A stretch of 64,000 nucleotides of DNA from Streptomyces violascens (GCF_014649955.1 NZ_BMUA01000004.1:248001-312000); one strand, 5' to 3'. Positions 16,323-26,799 are shown, counted from the first letter of the stretch. The notes: generated from the letters alone by a model not told the origin. A program made the numbers and translations.

Positions 16323-16991
16323 ATCAGCGCCGAGCCCCGCATCAACGACCGGATTCGCGTTCCCGAGGTGCGACTTGTCGGCCCCAGCGGCGAGCAGGTC
16401 GGAATTGTTCCGCTTGCCAAGGCCCTGGAGCTCGCCCAGGAGTATGACCTCGACCTGGTCGAGGTCGCGGCGACCGCCCGTCCGCCCGTGTGCAAGCTCA
16501 TGGACTACGGGAAGTTCAAGTACGAGTCGGCCATGAAGGCCCGTGAGGCGCGCAAGAACCAGGCGCACACGGTCATCAAGGAGATGAAGCTCCGGCCGAA
16601 GATCGACCCGCACGACTACGACACCAAAAAGGGTCACGTCGTCCGGTTCCTCAAGCAGGGCGACAAGGTCAAGATCACGATCATGTTCCGTGGTCGTGAG
16701 CAGTCCCGGCCGGAACTCGGCTACCGACTGCTCCAGCGCCTCGCTTCGGACGTGGAGGACCTCGGCTTCGTCGAGTCCAGCCCGAAGCAGGACGGCCGAA
16801 ACATGATCATGGTTCTCGGTCCGCACAAGAAGAAGACCGAGGCGATGGCCGAAGCCCGCGAGGCCCAGGCGGCCCGCAAGGCGGAGCGCCAGGGTCAGTC
16901 GGCTCAGACGGAGGAGTCCGCCCAGGACGAGACCGTTGCCGAGGCGCCCGCCGCCGAGGCCACGCCGGCCGAGGAACCCGCCGAGGCCTGA
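16323..16991 (+). CDS. infC: Translation initiation factor IF-3, ATC start codon
   Basis: IF-3 of 222 residues, which binds the 30S subunit, checks start codons and prevents early 50S joining. The N-domain begins [20 protein letters not shown]; the C-domain (about 85-170) has [20 protein letters not shown] and [20 protein letters not shown]; an Ala/Glu-rich tail of about 40 residues is typical of streptomycetes. No ATG, GTG or TTG fits the N-terminus. GAGGAGG lies 4-5 nt before ATC at 16323, which encodes the first residue. Rare starts are the basis of IF-3 autoregulation in other bacteria. First gene of infC-rpmI-rplT. Confidence 0.95.
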   Translation: MSAEPRINDRIRVPEVRLVGPSGEQVGIVPLAKALELAQEYDLDLVEVAATARPPVCKLMDYGKFKYESAMKAREARKNQAHTVIKEMKLRPKIDPHDYDTKKGHVVRFLKQGDKVKITIMFRGREQSRPELGYRLLQRLASDVEDLGFVESSPKQDGRNMIMVLGPHKKKTEAMAEAREAQAARKAERQGQSAQTEESAQDETVAEAPAAEATPAEEPAEA

Positions 16992-17033
16992 TTCCGGGAC
17001 AGCCCGTTCCGGATATCAACCGATACATATGAC

Positions 17034-17068
17034 GCTCCCGAGCGCCGGTCCCCGGACCGGCTGGGAGC
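17034..17068 (+). promoter_or_regulatory. Long hairpin between infC and rpmI
   Basis: GCTCCC and GGGAGC (17034-17039, 17063-17068) enclose GCCGGTCC/GGACCGGC (17044-17051, 17054-17061). It ends about 10 nt before the rpmI ribosome site, so it could slow read-through, be a processing point, or be bound by L20. Confidence 0.5.
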
Positions 17069-17094
17069 GCCACTGACGAGGAGATAACGGCGCT

Positions 17095-17289
17095 ATGCCG
17101 AAGAACAAGTCGCACAGCGGTGCCAGCAAGCGCTTCAAGATCACCGGCTCCGGCAAGGTGCTCCGTGAGCGCGCCGGCAAGCGCCACCTGCTCGAGCACA
17201 AGTCGTCCAAGAAGACCCGCTCGCTGACGGGCACGGTCGTCCTGGCTCCGGCCGACGCCAAGAAGGTCAAGAAGCTTCTCGGCAAGTGA
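17095..17289 (+). CDS. rpmI: 50S ribosomal protein L35
   Basis: 64 residues, the normal length, beginning [20 protein letters not shown] with the lysine/arginine-rich body and KKVKKLLG end of bL35. ATG is preceded by GACGAGGAG. Middle gene of infC-rpmI-rplT with hairpins on both sides. Structural component of the large ribosomal subunit. Confidence 0.98.
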   Translation: MPKNKSHSGASKRFKITGSGKVLRERAGKRHLLEHKSSKKTRSLTGTVVLAPADAKKVKKLLGK

Positions 17290-17290
17290 C

Positions 17291-17323
17291 GTTCCTCCGC
17301 CTCCGGATTCCGGAGGCGGAACG
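17291..17323 (+). promoter_or_regulatory. Hairpin between rpmI and rplT
   Basis: GTTCC and GGAAC enclose CCGCCTCCGGA/TCCGGAGGCGG, starting 2 nt after the rpmI stop. There is no U-tract. It may tune the ratio of L20 to L35 or stop part of the transcripts. Confidence 0.5.
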
Positions 17324-17393
17324 TCGAGACCGGGACCTATTCGATTTCGGGTCGTGTGAGTCCAACCACGGCCCCGCTACAAGGAGTTAACAA

Positions 17394-17777
17394 GTGGCAC
17401 GCGTCAAGCGGGCAGTAAACGCCCACAAGAAGCGCCGGGCAATCCTCGAGGCGGCCTCCGGCTACCGCGGTCAGCGTTCGCGCCTGTACCGCAAGGCCAA
17501 GGAGCAGGTCACCCACTCGCTGGTCTACAACTACAACGACCGCAAGAAGCGCAAGGGCGACTTCCGTCAGCTGTGGATCCAGCGCATCAACGCCGCTGCC
17601 CGCCAGAACGGCATGACGTACAACCGCCTCATCCAGGGTCTGAAGGCCGCCAACATCGAGGTGGACCGCAAGATCCTGGCCGAGCTCGCGGTCAACGACG
17701 CCAACACGTTCGCCGCGCTCGTCGAGGTGGCCCAGAAGGCCCTCCCGAGCGACGTCAACGCCCCGAAGGCCGCGTAA
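17394..17777 (+). CDS. rplT: 50S ribosomal protein L20
   Basis: 127 residues of bL20: basic N-terminal arm ([28 protein letters not shown]), RNA-binding globular part with [34 protein letters not shown]20 is an early 50S assembly protein and, in several bacteria, represses its own operon by binding the leader. GTG start with AAGGAG upstream. Last gene of the operon. Confidence 0.98.
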   Translation: MARVKRAVNAHKKRRAILEAASGYRGQRSRLYRKAKEQVTHSLVYNYNDRKKRKGDFRQLWIQRINAAARQNGMTYNRLIQGLKAANIEVDRKILAELAVNDANTFAALVEVAQKALPSDVNAPKAA

Positions 17778-17804
17778 GCGCCTGACGGCTTGTTGAGCCG
17801 GACC

Positions 17805-17833
17805 GGACCCGCAGGCCATCGGCCTGCGGGTCC
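17805..17833 (+). terminator. Terminator of the infC-rpmI-rplT operon
   Basis: A 13-bp perfect stem (GGACCCGCAGGCC at 17805-17817, complement at 17821-17833) with a 3-nt loop, 28 nt after the rplT stop. Confidence 0.8.
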
Positions 17834-17902
17834 GTGCGTTCCGGAGACCCCGGCCTTCCCGGGCGGGCCCCGCTTTTGACCGCGGGTTGTGTGTGGCTGG
17901 TC

Positions 17903-17945
17903 GCCCCCCAAGTTCTCGGCTTCGCCCGAACAGGGGGACCCCATC
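17903..17945. repeat. Dispersed palindromic repeat, copy A
   Basis: The stretch with core CCCCCAAGTTCTCGG, then CGAACAGGG and CCCCAT, lies in the gap between rplT and the methylase gene. A second copy with the same core occurs at 62856-62900 inside a coding gene. Runs of C and G at its ends make it partly self-complementary. It resembles a very common short Streptomyces repeat. Confidence 0.65.
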
Positions 17946-18025
17946 GCGGCGGAGCCGCACATCGGCACCGCCCCGCGCCCCCGGCGGGACGCACCCCCGC
18001 CTCCTCGTAGAGAGACCGCGAGTAC

Positions 18026-18880
18026 ATGTCCAGCCCCGAGCTGATCTCCTCCCGTTCCCCCCGCGTCGCCGCCGCGAAGCGGCTCGCGCGGCGCAACTTC
18101 CGGGGCAAGGAGCGCCGGTTCATCGCCGAGGGGCCGCAGGCCGTGCGCGAGGCCGTCGAGCACCGCAGCGAGGGCGAGCCCACCCTCGTCGAGCTGTTCA
18201 CCACCGTCGAGGCGGCCGAGCGGTACGCCGACATCGTGGCCGCCGCCCTGGACGCGGGTGCCCGCGTCCACTACGCCGACGACGAGGTGCTCGCCGAGGT
18301 CTCCCAGACCGTCACGCCGCAGGGCCTGGTCGGAGTCTGCCGGTTCCTGGACTCCCCGTTCGAGGAGATCCTCAAGGCCGGGCCCAAGCTGGTCGCCGTG
18401 CTCGCGCACGTCCGCGACCCCGGGAACGCCGGCACCGTGCTGCGCTGCGCGGACGCGGCCGGCGCCGACGCGGTCGTCCTCACCGACGCCTCCGTCGACC
18501 TCTACAACCCCAAGTCCGTTCGCGCGTCCGTCGGTTCGCTCTTCCATCTGCCGGTCGCGGTGGGCGTCCCCGTCGAGCAGGCCGTCCAGGGCCTGCGGGA
18601 CGCGGGCGTACGCATCCTCGCGGCCGACGGCGCCGGCGAGGACGACCTCGACGCCGAGCTGGACGCCGGGACCATGGGCGGGCCCACCGCGTGGATCTTC
18701 GGCAACGAGGCCTGGGGCCTGCCCGAGGAGACCCGCGCACTCGCGGACGCCGTGGTGCGCGTGCCCATCCACGGCAAGGCCGAAAGCCTCAACCTCGCCA
18801 CCGCCGCCGCCGTGTGCCTCTACGCCTCCGCTCGTGCGCAGCGTGCTGCCGGAGGGTGCCGCTCCGTCACCTCGTACTAG
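18026..18880 (+). CDS. TrmH/SpoU-family 23S rRNA (2'-O)-methyltransferase
   Basis: A 284-residue SpoU methylase with an N-terminal substrate-binding domain (RFIAEGPQAVREAVEHR near 38-55) and a C-terminal knotted catalytic domain. SpoU motif 1 is LAHVRDPGNAGTVLRCADAA near 130-150, motif 2 is IFGNEAWGLPEE, and motif 3 is VPIHGKAESLNLATAAAVCLY. It transfers methyl from S-adenosylmethionine to a 2'-OH of RNA; the exact nucleotide is not determined. In Streptomyces this gene sits between rplT and pheS. Some family members give resistance to thiostrepton-class drugs, but nothing here points to that. Confidence 0.9.
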   Translation: MSSPELISSRSPRVAAAKRLARRNFRGKERRFIAEGPQAVREAVEHRSEGEPTLVELFTTVEAAERYADIVAAALDAGARVHYADDEVLAEVSQTVTPQGLVGVCRFLDSPFEEILKAGPKLVAVLAHVRDPGNAGTVLRCADAAGADAVVLTDASVDLYNPKSVRASVGSLFHLPVAVGVPVEQAVQGLRDAGVRILAADGAGEDDLDAELDAGTMGGPTAWIFGNEAWGLPEETRALADAVVRVPIHGKAESLNLATAAAVCLYASARAQRAAGGCRSVTSY

Positions 18881-18934
18881 TAGTGTTGCGGGCTCGGGGG
18901 CCCACTCAGCGCTTCGGAGAGGTGGGATAGGGGG

Positions 18935-20059
18935 ATGGCTGTCGGCATGAGCAGCATCGGCAACAGCACCGCGCTGTGCCCGTCCGGCCGTCCTGACGTC
19001 CTCGGCTTCGATCCGGACGACCTGCCCGACGGCATCGTCGTCGCCGACGAAAAGGGGCAGGTGATCTGCTTCAACGCCGCCGCCGTCAGGATCACGGCGG
19101 TCGCGAAGCACGAGGCGCTCGGCTTCCCGCTGGAGCACGCGCTGCCCCTGGAGGACCTCAAGGGCCGCCGCTGGTGGCAGCTCACCGACCCCTACGGCGG
19201 CCTCGCCATCCGGGTCGGCCAGCCCGAACGCAATCTGCTGCTGCCCGGCGGCCGCGAGGTGCTGGTCTCCGCACGCTACGTACGCGAGCACCCGACCGGG
19301 CCCGTGCGCCGGGTCGTGGTCAGCCTGCGCTCCACCGAGGCCCGGCGGCGCACCGAGCGCTCGCACGCCGAGCTGATCGCCACCGTCGCCCACGAACTGC
19401 GCTCGCCGCTGACCTCCGTGAAGGGCTTCACCGCGACGCTGCTCGCCAAGTGGGAGCGGTTCACCGACGACCAGAAGCGGCTCATGCTGGAGACCGTCGA
19501 CGCCGACGCGAACCGCGTCACCCGGCTCATCGCCGAACTCCTCGACATCTCGCGCATCGACTCGGGCCGCCTCGAAGTGCGCCGCCAGCCGGTCGACATC
19601 CCGGCCGCCGTCGGCCGCCACCTCCAGGCCCACGTCGCCTCCGGACAGTCCCCGGACCGCTTCCTGGTCCGCATCCAGCGGCCGCTGCCCGATCTGTGGG
19701 CGGATCCGGACAAGATCGACCAGGTGCTCGGCAATCTGCTGGAAAACGCGGTGCGCCACGGCGAGGGAACCGTCACCATTGAGGTGGCACCAGCACCCGT
19801 CCGTATCGACGAGCACGACGAGAAGGGAACGGCCGTCACCGTGAGCGACGAAGGCCCCGGCATCCCGGAGGAGTCGATGGGCCGTGTCTTCACCCGCTTC
19901 TGGCGGGGGAGCAAGCGTGGCGGGACCGGGCTCGGCCTGTACATCGTCAAGGGCATCGTCGAGGCGCACGGCGGCACCATCACGGTGGGCCGCGGCCCCG
20001 GCGGCGGCGCCCAGTTCCGATTTATCCTGCCCGTCGCGGCTCCGGCGTATCTCCAGTAG
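18935..20059 (+). CDS. PAS-domain sensor histidine kinase without membrane segment
   Basis: A 374-residue soluble kinase. A PAS-like domain ([21 protein letters not shown], about 30-120) precedes the dimerisation domain with phospho-acceptor His153 ([17 protein letters not shown]), then the ATPase domain: N box [14 protein letters not shown]1 [10 protein letters not shown] box FTRFWRG and G2 [11 protein letters not shown]. No response regulator gene is adjacent, so it is an orphan. It should sense a cytoplasmic signal through PAS. It lies 54 nt behind the methylase and may share its transcript. Confidence 0.92.
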   Translation: MAVGMSSIGNSTALCPSGRPDVLGFDPDDLPDGIVVADEKGQVICFNAAAVRITAVAKHEALGFPLEHALPLEDLKGRRWWQLTDPYGGLAIRVGQPERNLLLPGGREVLVSARYVREHPTGPVRRVVVSLRSTEARRRTERSHAELIATVAHELRSPLTSVKGFTATLLAKWERFTDDQKRLMLETVDADANRVTRLIAELLDISRIDSGRLEVRRQPVDIPAAVGRHLQAHVASGQSPDRFLVRIQRPLPDLWADPDKIDQVLGNLLENAVRHGEGTVTIEVAPAPVRIDEHDEKGTAVTVSDEGPGIPEESMGRVFTRFWRGSKRGGTGLGLYIVKGIVEAHGGTITVGRGPGGGAQFRFILPVAAPAYLQ

Positions 20060-20207
20060 ATCGCTCCCCGAGCCGCCCACGGGCGCAATCGCATTCCCCC
20101 ACCCCGTTAGACTCGACCTTTGGCGCGTTTGTGTCCGCGCGCTATCGCGGTATCGCTGTCGCGGTCGCGGGGACCCCCAGCCAAGCCAATCGGAAGCACG
20201 GGAAGAG

Positions 20208-21329
20208 ATGTCGGCACCCAATAAGTCGTACGACCCTGTCGAGGTCGAGGCACTGAAACCGGAAGAGATCGAGCGCATGCGGGACGAGGCGCTCGCCGCC
20301 TTCGCGGCCGCCGGCGACCTCGACGCGCTCGCCCAGGCGAAGACCGCGCACACCGGTGGTACCTCGCCCCTCTCGCTCGCCAACCGCGAGATCGGCGCGC
20401 TGCCGCCGCAGGCCAAGGCCGCGGCCGGCAAGCTCGTGGGCATGGCCCGCGGCGCCGTGAACAAGGCCCTGGCCGCGCGCCAGGCCGAGCTGGAGGACGA
20501 GCGGGACGCCCGGGTCCTGGTCGAGGAGGCCGTGGACGTCACGCTGCCCCACGACCGCGTTCCGGCCGGCGCCCGCCACCCGCTGACGACGCTCTCCGAG
20601 CGCATCGAGGACGTCTTCGTGGCCATGGGCTACGAGGTCGCCGAGGGCCCCCAGGCCGAGGCCGAGTGGTTCACGTTCGACGCGCTCAACATCGGCCCGG
20701 ACCACCCGGCCCGCACCGAGCACGACACGTTCTTCGTGCAGGGCCCGGACGGCTCGGCCAACTCCGGTGTCGTGCTGCGCACCCACACCTCGCCCGTGCA
20801 GATCCGCTCCATGCTCGACCGCGAGCCTCCGGTGTACGTGATCTGCCCCGGCCGGGTGTACCGCACCGACGAGCTGGACGCCACGCACAGCCCGGTCTTC
20901 CACCAGGTCGAGCTGCTCGCCGTGGACGAGGGCCTCACCATGGCCGACCTCAAGGGCACCCTCGACCACATGGTCAAGGCACTGTTCGGCGATGACATGA
21001 AGACGCGCCTTCGGCCGAACTTCTTCCCCTTCACCGAGCCGTCCGCCGAGATGGACATGGTCTGCTACGTCTGCCGCGGCGAGTCCGTCGGCAACCCGGA
21101 CCGGCCCTGCCGCACCTGCTCCAGCGAGGGCTGGATCGAGCTCGGCGGCTGCGGCATGGTCAACCCGAAGGTGCTCGCCGCCTGCGGTGTGGACCCCGAG
21201 AAGTACAGCGGATTCGCCTTCGGCTTCGGCATCGAACGAATGCTGATGTTCCGCCACAACGTCGAAGACATGCGAGACATGGTCGAGGGTGACGTCCGGT
21301 TCACCCGGCCGTTCGGGATGGAGATCTGA
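20208..21329 (+). CDS. pheS: Phenylalanyl-tRNA synthetase alpha subunit
   Basis: 373 residues of the class II synthetase alpha chain, which forms an alpha2-beta2 enzyme charging tRNA-Phe. Coiled-coil N-terminus, then motif 2/3 regions: [31 protein letters not shown] and [21 protein letters not shown] CxxC...CxxC pair (CYVCRGE...CRTC) fits a zinc-binding insert common in actinobacteria. ATG at 20208 has GGAAGAG upstream. The stop overlaps the pheT start by one base. Confidence 0.97.
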   Translation: MSAPNKSYDPVEVEALKPEEIERMRDEALAAFAAAGDLDALAQAKTAHTGGTSPLSLANREIGALPPQAKAAAGKLVGMARGAVNKALAARQAELEDERDARVLVEEAVDVTLPHDRVPAGARHPLTTLSERIEDVFVAMGYEVAEGPQAEAEWFTFDALNIGPDHPARTEHDTFFVQGPDGSANSGVVLRTHTSPVQIRSMLDREPPVYVICPGRVYRTDELDATHSPVFHQVELLAVDEGLTMADLKGTLDHMVKALFGDDMKTRLRPNFFPFTEPSAEMDMVCYVCRGESVGNPDRPCRTCSSEGWIELGGCGMVNPKVLAACGVDPEKYSGFAFGFGIERMLMFRHNVEDMRDMVEGDVRFTRPFGMEI

Positions 21330-23857
21330 TGCGGGTCCCGCTTTCCTGGCTGCGGGAGTACGTCGACCTCCCCGCCACCGAGACCGGCCGCGACGTGCAG
21401 GCCAAGCTCGTCGACGGCGGCCTCGAGGTCGAGACCGTCGAGCAGCTCGGCCAAGGGCTCAAGGGCCCGCTCGTCGTCGGCAAGGTCCTCACCATCGAGG
21501 AGCTGGAGGGCTTCAAGAAGCCCATCCGCTTCTGCACCGTCGACGTCGGCCAGGCCAACGGCACCGGTGAGCCCCAGGAGATCGTCTGCGGCGCCCGCAA
21601 CTTCGCGGTCGGCGACAAGGTCGTCGTGGTGCTGCCCGGCGCCGTGCTGCCCGGCGACTTCGCGATCGCCGCGCGCAAGACGTACGGCAGGACCTCGCAC
21701 GGCATGATCTGCTCCAGTGACGAGCTCGGCATGGGCCCGGACACCACCGGCGGCATCATCGTGCTGCCCCCGGAGCACGAGGTCGGCACCGACGCCATCG
21801 CGCTGCTCGAACTCGTCGACGAGGTCCTCGACATCGCGGTCACCGCCAACCGCGGCGACTGCCTGTCGATGCGCGGCGTCGCCCGCGAGACCGCCATCGC
21901 CTACGGCCTGCCGCTGCGCGACCCGGCGCTCCTCGACGTGCCCGCGCCCAACTCGTACGGCTACCCGGTGAAGGTCGCCGACCCGATCGGCTGCGACCGC
22001 TTCACCGCGCGCACCGTGACCGGCCTCGACCCCGAGGCCCGCTCTCCGATCTGGCTGCAGCGCCGGCTGCAGAAGGCCGGGATGCGCCCGATCTCGCTCG
22101 CCGTCGACATCACCAACTACGTGATGATCGAGCTCGGCCAGCCGCTGCACGCCTACGACCGCACCCTGGTCGACGGCCCCATCGGCGTGCGCCGCGCCGA
22201 GCCGGGCGAGCTCCTCACCACCCTCGACGGCACCAAGCGCAAGCTGGACGCCGCCGACCTCGTCATCACCGACAACCGGGGTCCCATCGGCCTCGCCGGG
22301 GTGATGGGCGGAGCCAACACCGAGATCGCCGACTCCGTCACGGACCCCGAGACCGGCGAGGTCAAGGGCACCACCGAGGTCGTCATCGAGGCCGCGCACT
22401 TCGACGCGGTCGCCATCGCCCGCACCGCGCGCCGCCACAAGCTGACCTCCGAGGCGTCCAAGCGCTTCGAGCGCGGCGTCGACCCGCAGGCCGCGGCGGC
22501 CGCCGCCCAGCGGACCGTCGACCTGCTCGTGCTGCTCGCGGGCGGCACGGCCGAGGCCGGCGTCACGGAGATCGTCTCGCCGTCCGCGCCGCGCACCATC
22601 TCCATGCGCGCGGACCACCCGGACCGCGTCGCAGGCATCGAGTACGGCCGCGAGACCGTCGTACGCCGCCTCCAGGAGGTCGGCTGCGACGCGTACGGGC
22701 AGGACGAGCTCGTCGTGACCGTGCCGTCCTGGCGCCCCGACCTCACCGAGCCGAACGACCTGGCCGAAGAGGTCATCCGCCTGGAGGGCTACGCCAACCT
22801 GCCCTCCACGCTGCCCAAGCCGCCCGCCGGGCGTGGCCTGACGGAGCGTCAGCGCCTGCACCGCAGGGTCGGCCGGGCGCTCGCCGGCGCCGGGTTCACC
22901 GAGGCGCCGAGCTACCCGTTCGTCGCCGAATCGGTCTTCGACCAGCTCGGCCTCGACAAGGACGACGCCAACCGCTCCGTCGTGAAGCTGGTCAACCCGC
23001 TCAGCGACGAGGAGCCGGCGCTGCGCACCACGCTGCTGCCGGGCCTCCTCGCCACGCTGCGCCGCAACGACGGCCGCGGCAACCACGACCTCGCGCTGTT
23101 CGAGACGGGCCTGGTCTTCCACCCGTCGGCGAACCCGGGCGTCGCGGCCCGGCTGCCCGTCGACCGCCGCCCCACCGACGAGGAGATCGCCGCCCTCAAC
23201 GCCGTGCTGCCCGTGCAGCCGCGCCACGTGGGCGCCGTCATCGCCGGTGCGCGCGAGCAGGCCGGCTGGTGGGGCAAGGGACGCCCGGCCGACTGGGCCG
23301 ACGCGATCGAGGCCGCCCGCACCGTGGCCCGCGAGGCTGGGCTCGAACTCGCCGTGGAGCAGGGCCAGTACGGCCCCTGGCACCCGGGCCGCTGCGCCGA
23401 GCTGTACGTGTTCGTCGAGGGCGTGAAGACCCTCGCCGGGTACGCGGGTGAGCTGCACCCGCGCGTCGTCAAGGCGTTCGGGCTGCCCGCCCGCAGCTGC
23501 GCGATGGAGCTCGACCTCGACGTCATCGAGAGGGCCGGAGAAGGCACCGTGCAGGCGCCGAGCATCTCCACCTTCCCGGTGGCCACCCAGGACGTGGCGC
23601 TCGTCGTCGACGCCGGTGTCCCGGCCGCGGCTGTGGAGAACGCGCTGAGCGCCGGCGCCGGTGAACTCCTCGAGTCCATCCGGCTGTTCGACGTCTACAG
23701 CGGCGAGCAGGTTGGCGAGGGCAAGAAGTCGCTGGCCTACGCGCTGCGGTTCCGCGCGGCCGACCGCACCCTGACCGTCGAGGAGGCCACGGCCGCCCGC
23801 GACGCGGCGGTGGCCCGCGCGGCCGAGGCCACGGGTGCGGTGCTGCGCGGCGCCTAG
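21329..23857 (+). CDS. pheT: Phenylalanyl-tRNA synthetase beta subunit
   Basis: 842 residues, the usual length. Domains in order: N-terminal B1, tRNA-binding OB fold ([24 protein letters not shown] near 50-75), B3/B4 editing domain (about 210-400), B5 ([26 protein letters not shown]), catalytic-like module, and the ferredoxin-fold anticodon-binding domain at the end ([21 protein letters not shown] onward). TGATG overlap with pheS couples translation. Confidence 0.97.
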   Translation: MRVPLSWLREYVDLPATETGRDVQAKLVDGGLEVETVEQLGQGLKGPLVVGKVLTIEELEGFKKPIRFCTVDVGQANGTGEPQEIVCGARNFAVGDKVVVVLPGAVLPGDFAIAARKTYGRTSHGMICSSDELGMGPDTTGGIIVLPPEHEVGTDAIALLELVDEVLDIAVTANRGDCLSMRGVARETAIAYGLPLRDPALLDVPAPNSYGYPVKVADPIGCDRFTARTVTGLDPEARSPIWLQRRLQKAGMRPISLAVDITNYVMIELGQPLHAYDRTLVDGPIGVRRAEPGELLTTLDGTKRKLDAADLVITDNRGPIGLAGVMGGANTEIADSVTDPETGEVKGTTEVVIEAAHFDAVAIARTARRHKLTSEASKRFERGVDPQAAAAAAQRTVDLLVLLAGGTAEAGVTEIVSPSAPRTISMRADHPDRVAGIEYGRETVVRRLQEVGCDAYGQDELVVTVPSWRPDLTEPNDLAEEVIRLEGYANLPSTLPKPPAGRGLTERQRLHRRVGRALAGAGFTEAPSYPFVAESVFDQLGLDKDDANRSVVKLVNPLSDEEPALRTTLLPGLLATLRRNDGRGNHDLALFETGLVFHPSANPGVAARLPVDRRPTDEEIAALNAVLPVQPRHVGAVIAGAREQAGWWGKGRPADWADAIEAARTVAREAGLELAVEQGQYGPWHPGRCAELYVFVEGVKTLAGYAGELHPRVVKAFGLPARSCAMELDLDVIERAGEGTVQAPSISTFPVATQDVALVVDAGVPAAAVENALSAGAGELLESIRLFDVYSGEQVGEGKKSLAYALRFRAADRTLTVEEATAARDAAVARAAEATGAVLRGA

Positions 23858-23874
23858 CCCGCACGAGCACGCAC

Positions 23875-23913
23875 CGAGAGGGGCGCACCGGGATTCCCGG
23901 TGCGCCCCTCTCG
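23875..23913 (+). terminator. Terminator of pheST
   Basis: A 19-bp perfect inverted repeat (CGAGAGGGGCGCACCGGGA at 23875-23893, complement at 23895-23913) begins 17 nt after the pheT stop. Confidence 0.9.
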
Positions 23914-24084
23914 CCGTCCACGGACGAGCCGTTGCCGCCTCACTCATTCGGGTGAGAACTCCGGTCGGCTGCGCACAAGGGCGCGGACGATCGACAGAAT
24001 CAGTCCGGCCGTGCAGGCCGGTGCGGCCTCCGGCCCTTGCGGTCCGGTGCAACGCAGAGCGCAGAGGCCAGGGGGGCCGACGGC

Positions 24085-25158
24085 ATGATCCGTACACCGG
24101 GATGGACCTCGGCCTGCGCGGCCGCTCTCCGCTCCCGCCGGGCGCTCGGCGTCGCCCTCGTCCTGCCGTCCTGCTGGCTGGTCCTGGTCATCGCCTGGCA
24201 GCTGGCCTGCCCGCTGGCCCGCTCGGACCGCATGGGCCTGCGGATCGCGACGTGCCTGGCCTTCCTGATCGCCGTGGTGTGGCTGGCGGGCGGCGTACGG
24301 GCCACGGCGGCACGGGAGCTCAGGAGGATCCGGCACATCGCCGAGGTCGCCCAGCGGGTGCTCCTGAGGCCCCTGCCCTCGCGGCTCGACGGCATCGCGC
24401 TCGCCGCCGGCCAGCTCTCCGTGAGCCGCGGCGCGTCGATCGGCGGCGACCTCTACGAGGCGATGTCGACCCCGTACGGGGTGCGTGTCGTGATCGGCGA
24501 CGTACGCGGCCACGGGCTCGGCGCGATCGGCGCGGTCGCCGCCGTCCTCGGCAGCTTCCGCGAGGCGGCCTACGACGAGCCTCAACTGGCAGGCGTACTA
24601 AGGCGGTTGGACCGGGCGCTGGCCCGGCATCTGCGCGAGCGCTGCCGCGCCGAGCACCCCGCTGCGGGCGGCTGCGAGCCGGACAGCCCGCTCGCCGAGG
24701 AGTTCGTCACCGTACTCCTCCTGGAGATCCGCCCGGGCGGCGAGGTGTACGCCCTCAACTGCGGGCACCCGTGGCCCCACCGGCTCTGCCGCGGAGCCGA
24801 GCCGCTCACGCCCGGCGACCCGCTGCCGCCGCTCGGACCCTTCCCGCTCCCGGCCGAACTGGCCCCGATGCGCTGCACCCGGCTGCTGCCCGGCGAGGCG
24901 CTGTGCCTGCACACCGACGGCGCCGAGGACGCGCGGGACGGAGCCGGACGGTTCTTCGCGCTGCGCGAGGCCCTCGCCCATGCGGCCCGCACCTCGCCGG
25001 TGTCCCCTGCGGACGTCGTCGAGCAGGTCCAGCGCGCTCTCCTGCGCCACACCCGCGGACGGCTCTCGGACGACGTCGCCCTCCTGGTGCTGCGCAACGA
25101 CCGGGTCCGGGTGCCCGCCCAGCCGACCGGCAGCGGGGCGGCGGGTGTTCACCGCTGA
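24085..25158 (+). CDS. Membrane-bound PP2C/SpoIIE-type serine phosphatase
   Basis: About 357 residues. Two membrane spans (about 18-45 and 52-72) precede a SpoIIE-like phosphatase domain with metal-ligand motifs GGDLYEAM, VIGDVRGHGLGA, LNCGHPWPH and LSDDVALLVL. This family dephosphorylates anti-sigma-factor antagonists in partner-switch systems, which are abundant in Streptomyces. There is no PAS, GAF or kinase domain and no antagonist gene nearby. ATG at 24085 with a run of six G upstream is preferred to TTG at 24037. Confidence 0.88.
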   Translation: MIRTPGWTSACAAALRSRRALGVALVLPSCWLVLVIAWQLACPLARSDRMGLRIATCLAFLIAVVWLAGGVRATAARELRRIRHIAEVAQRVLLRPLPSRLDGIALAAGQLSVSRGASIGGDLYEAMSTPYGVRVVIGDVRGHGLGAIGAVAAVLGSFREAAYDEPQLAGVLRRLDRALARHLRERCRAEHPAAGGCEPDSPLAEEFVTVLLLEIRPGGEVYALNCGHPWPHRLCRGAEPLTPGDPLPPLGPFPLPAELAPMRCTRLLPGEALCLHTDGAEDARDGAGRFFALREALAHAARTSPVSPADVVEQVQRALLRHTRGRLSDDVALLVLRNDRVRVPAQPTGSGAAGVHR

Positions 25159-25346
25159 CGGTGGGGCGCCGCCACCCTGCCGGGAGTGCCGGGCAGCGCG
25201 GACAGGGCGGACGGCGCCGGGAGCGGGCCGCCGCACTGTTCGAGGGGGAGCCGGCGGCCCGGTCGCCTCGAGGAGAGGCGATTTAGAGTCAACCGACTCG
25301 GGACCCTGATGGGCAGAGAGCGCGGCGCATAAATGCGGGTACTCGC

Positions 25347-25363
25347 TTCACACCCCGTGTGAA
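25347..25363. promoter_or_regulatory. 17-bp palindromic operator before the TPR regulator gene
   Basis: TTCACA-CCCCG-TGTGAA. It overlaps the position expected for the -35 of a promoter whose -10 would be TACGCT at 25375-25380, so a protein bound here would block transcription. A second palindrome with the core CACACCCnGTGTG lies at 27791-27807. Confidence 0.55.
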
Positions 25364-25407
25364 CCGGGCTCGTCTACGCTGACCTCACCGAGCCAACGGA
25401 GGGCCCC

Positions 25408-26748
25408 ATGCAGCCCAATACCCTGCTCGACGCCCTGGTGGACGAGGCGGGGATCTCACACGCCGGGCTGGCCGCCCGGGTGAATCAGGCGGGCCGGGCC
25501 AGAGGCCTCGCACTCAGATACGAACACACCGCCGTGGCGCGGTGGTTGAAGGGCCAGCGGCCGCGCGGCCAGGTGCCCGACCTGATCTGCGAGGTGCTCG
25601 CGGGCCGACTGCGCCGCCGGGTCACCCTCGACGACATCGGTCTCGGGGTGCCGGGCGAACCGGTCCCCGCACACGGCTCGCCGCTCGCCGGATTCGTCGA
25701 GCGGGCCACCGCCCTGTGGCGCTCGGACGAACAGCAGCGCACGCACATACTCGACGCCCCGGCGGTCACCGGCACCCCGGCCGTCATGCCCGTGTGGGAG
25801 TGGGAGAACCCGCCGGAGGACACCGATGTGTCCCGCAACGGGCAGACCGCGGTGGGCGAGTCGGACATCGAGATGCTGCGCTCGGCGCGCGAGCACTACG
25901 AGCTGATGTACCGCAAGGCGGGCGGCATCGCGACCCGCTCGCGCATCGTCGGCTTCCTCAACGCGGAGACGGCCCCCTTGCTGCGCGGCGGCTACACGGA
26001 CGCCACCGGGCGCCAACTGCACCGCGCCACGGGCGGGTTGGTGGCCATCGCCGGAATCTGCGCGTACGACTCGAACGCCCAGGGTCTCGCCCAGCGCTAC
26101 TTCCACCAGGCGCTGCGGCTCGCGAAGGCCAGCGGGGACAGGGGACTTGGCGCCTACGTCATCGCGCTGCTCGTCAACCAGTCCCTGTTCATGCGGGACT
26201 ACCGCCAGTCGGTCGCCTTCGCGGAGGCGGCCCTGCGGGCGGCGGGCGGCCGGCTGAGCCCCGCGCTCGCGGCCGATCTGCACGCCATGCAGGCCAAGGC
26301 ATACGCGCATCTGGGGGACGGGCAGAGCGCGCTGTCCTCGATCATGAGCGCCGAGTCGGCGGCCGGGCGGATCAGGCCGGGCCAGGAGCCGGCCGAGACC
26401 GGCTACGTCCAGCCGGGCCTGGTCAATGTCCAGGTGGCCGAGGCCCTGCTCAGCCTCGGCGATCTGACGGCCGCGCGCGAACAGGCCGCCCTCGCGGCCG
26501 ACGAGCCCTGCCACGACAGGGGCAGGGTGCACCGCCTTGCGATGCTCGCGCAGATCGAGCTGCGGCAGGGCGACGCTGACCGGGCCGTGGCCACCGCGGT
26601 CGAAATGGCGGAGCGGGCCCGGGGGATGGAGTCGCAGCGATTGCGTGACCGGCTGCGCATGGTGCGCGAGTACCTGGTCGAGAGCGGTTGCGCCGGCGCC
26701 GACGAAGCCGCCGAGCTGATCGACGGGGCACTTCGCGTTCCCCTGTGA
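25408..26748 (+). CDS. NsdA-like TPR transcriptional regulator
   Basis: A 446-residue protein of the Streptomyces family that includes the developmental and antibiotic repressor NsdA. A short N-terminal helix-turn-helix-like region (NTLLDALVDEAGISHAGLAARVNQ, then AVARWLKGQRPRGQVPDLIC) is followed by helical tetratricopeptide-like repeats (about 130-440). It probably acts in the cytoplasm on DNA or through protein partners. GGAGG is 7 nt before the ATG. The upstream palindrome may be its own operator. The exact regulon is unknown. Confidence 0.78.
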   Translation: MQPNTLLDALVDEAGISHAGLAARVNQAGRARGLALRYEHTAVARWLKGQRPRGQVPDLICEVLAGRLRRRVTLDDIGLGVPGEPVPAHGSPLAGFVERATALWRSDEQQRTHILDAPAVTGTPAVMPVWEWENPPEDTDVSRNGQTAVGESDIEMLRSAREHYELMYRKAGGIATRSRIVGFLNAETAPLLRGGYTDATGRQLHRATGGLVAIAGICAYDSNAQGLAQRYFHQALRLAKASGDRGLGAYVIALLVNQSLFMRDYRQSVAFAEAALRAAGGRLSPALAADLHAMQAKAYAHLGDGQSALSSIMSAESAAGRIRPGQEPAETGYVQPGLVNVQVAEALLSLGDLTAAREQAALAADEPCHDRGRVHRLAMLAQIELRQGDADRAVATAVEMAERARGMESQRLRDRLRMVREYLVESGCAGADEAAELIDGALRVPL

Positions 26749-26799
26749 CCGACAGCCTGCTGCGATATTGCCATCTACTTGTCGGAAGGTGGCAGAAAC

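Noticed and set aside
21065-24097. 1010-codon minus-strand frame opposite pheT
   Set aside because: Composition is the reverse complement of pheT codon bias and no domain is recognisable.
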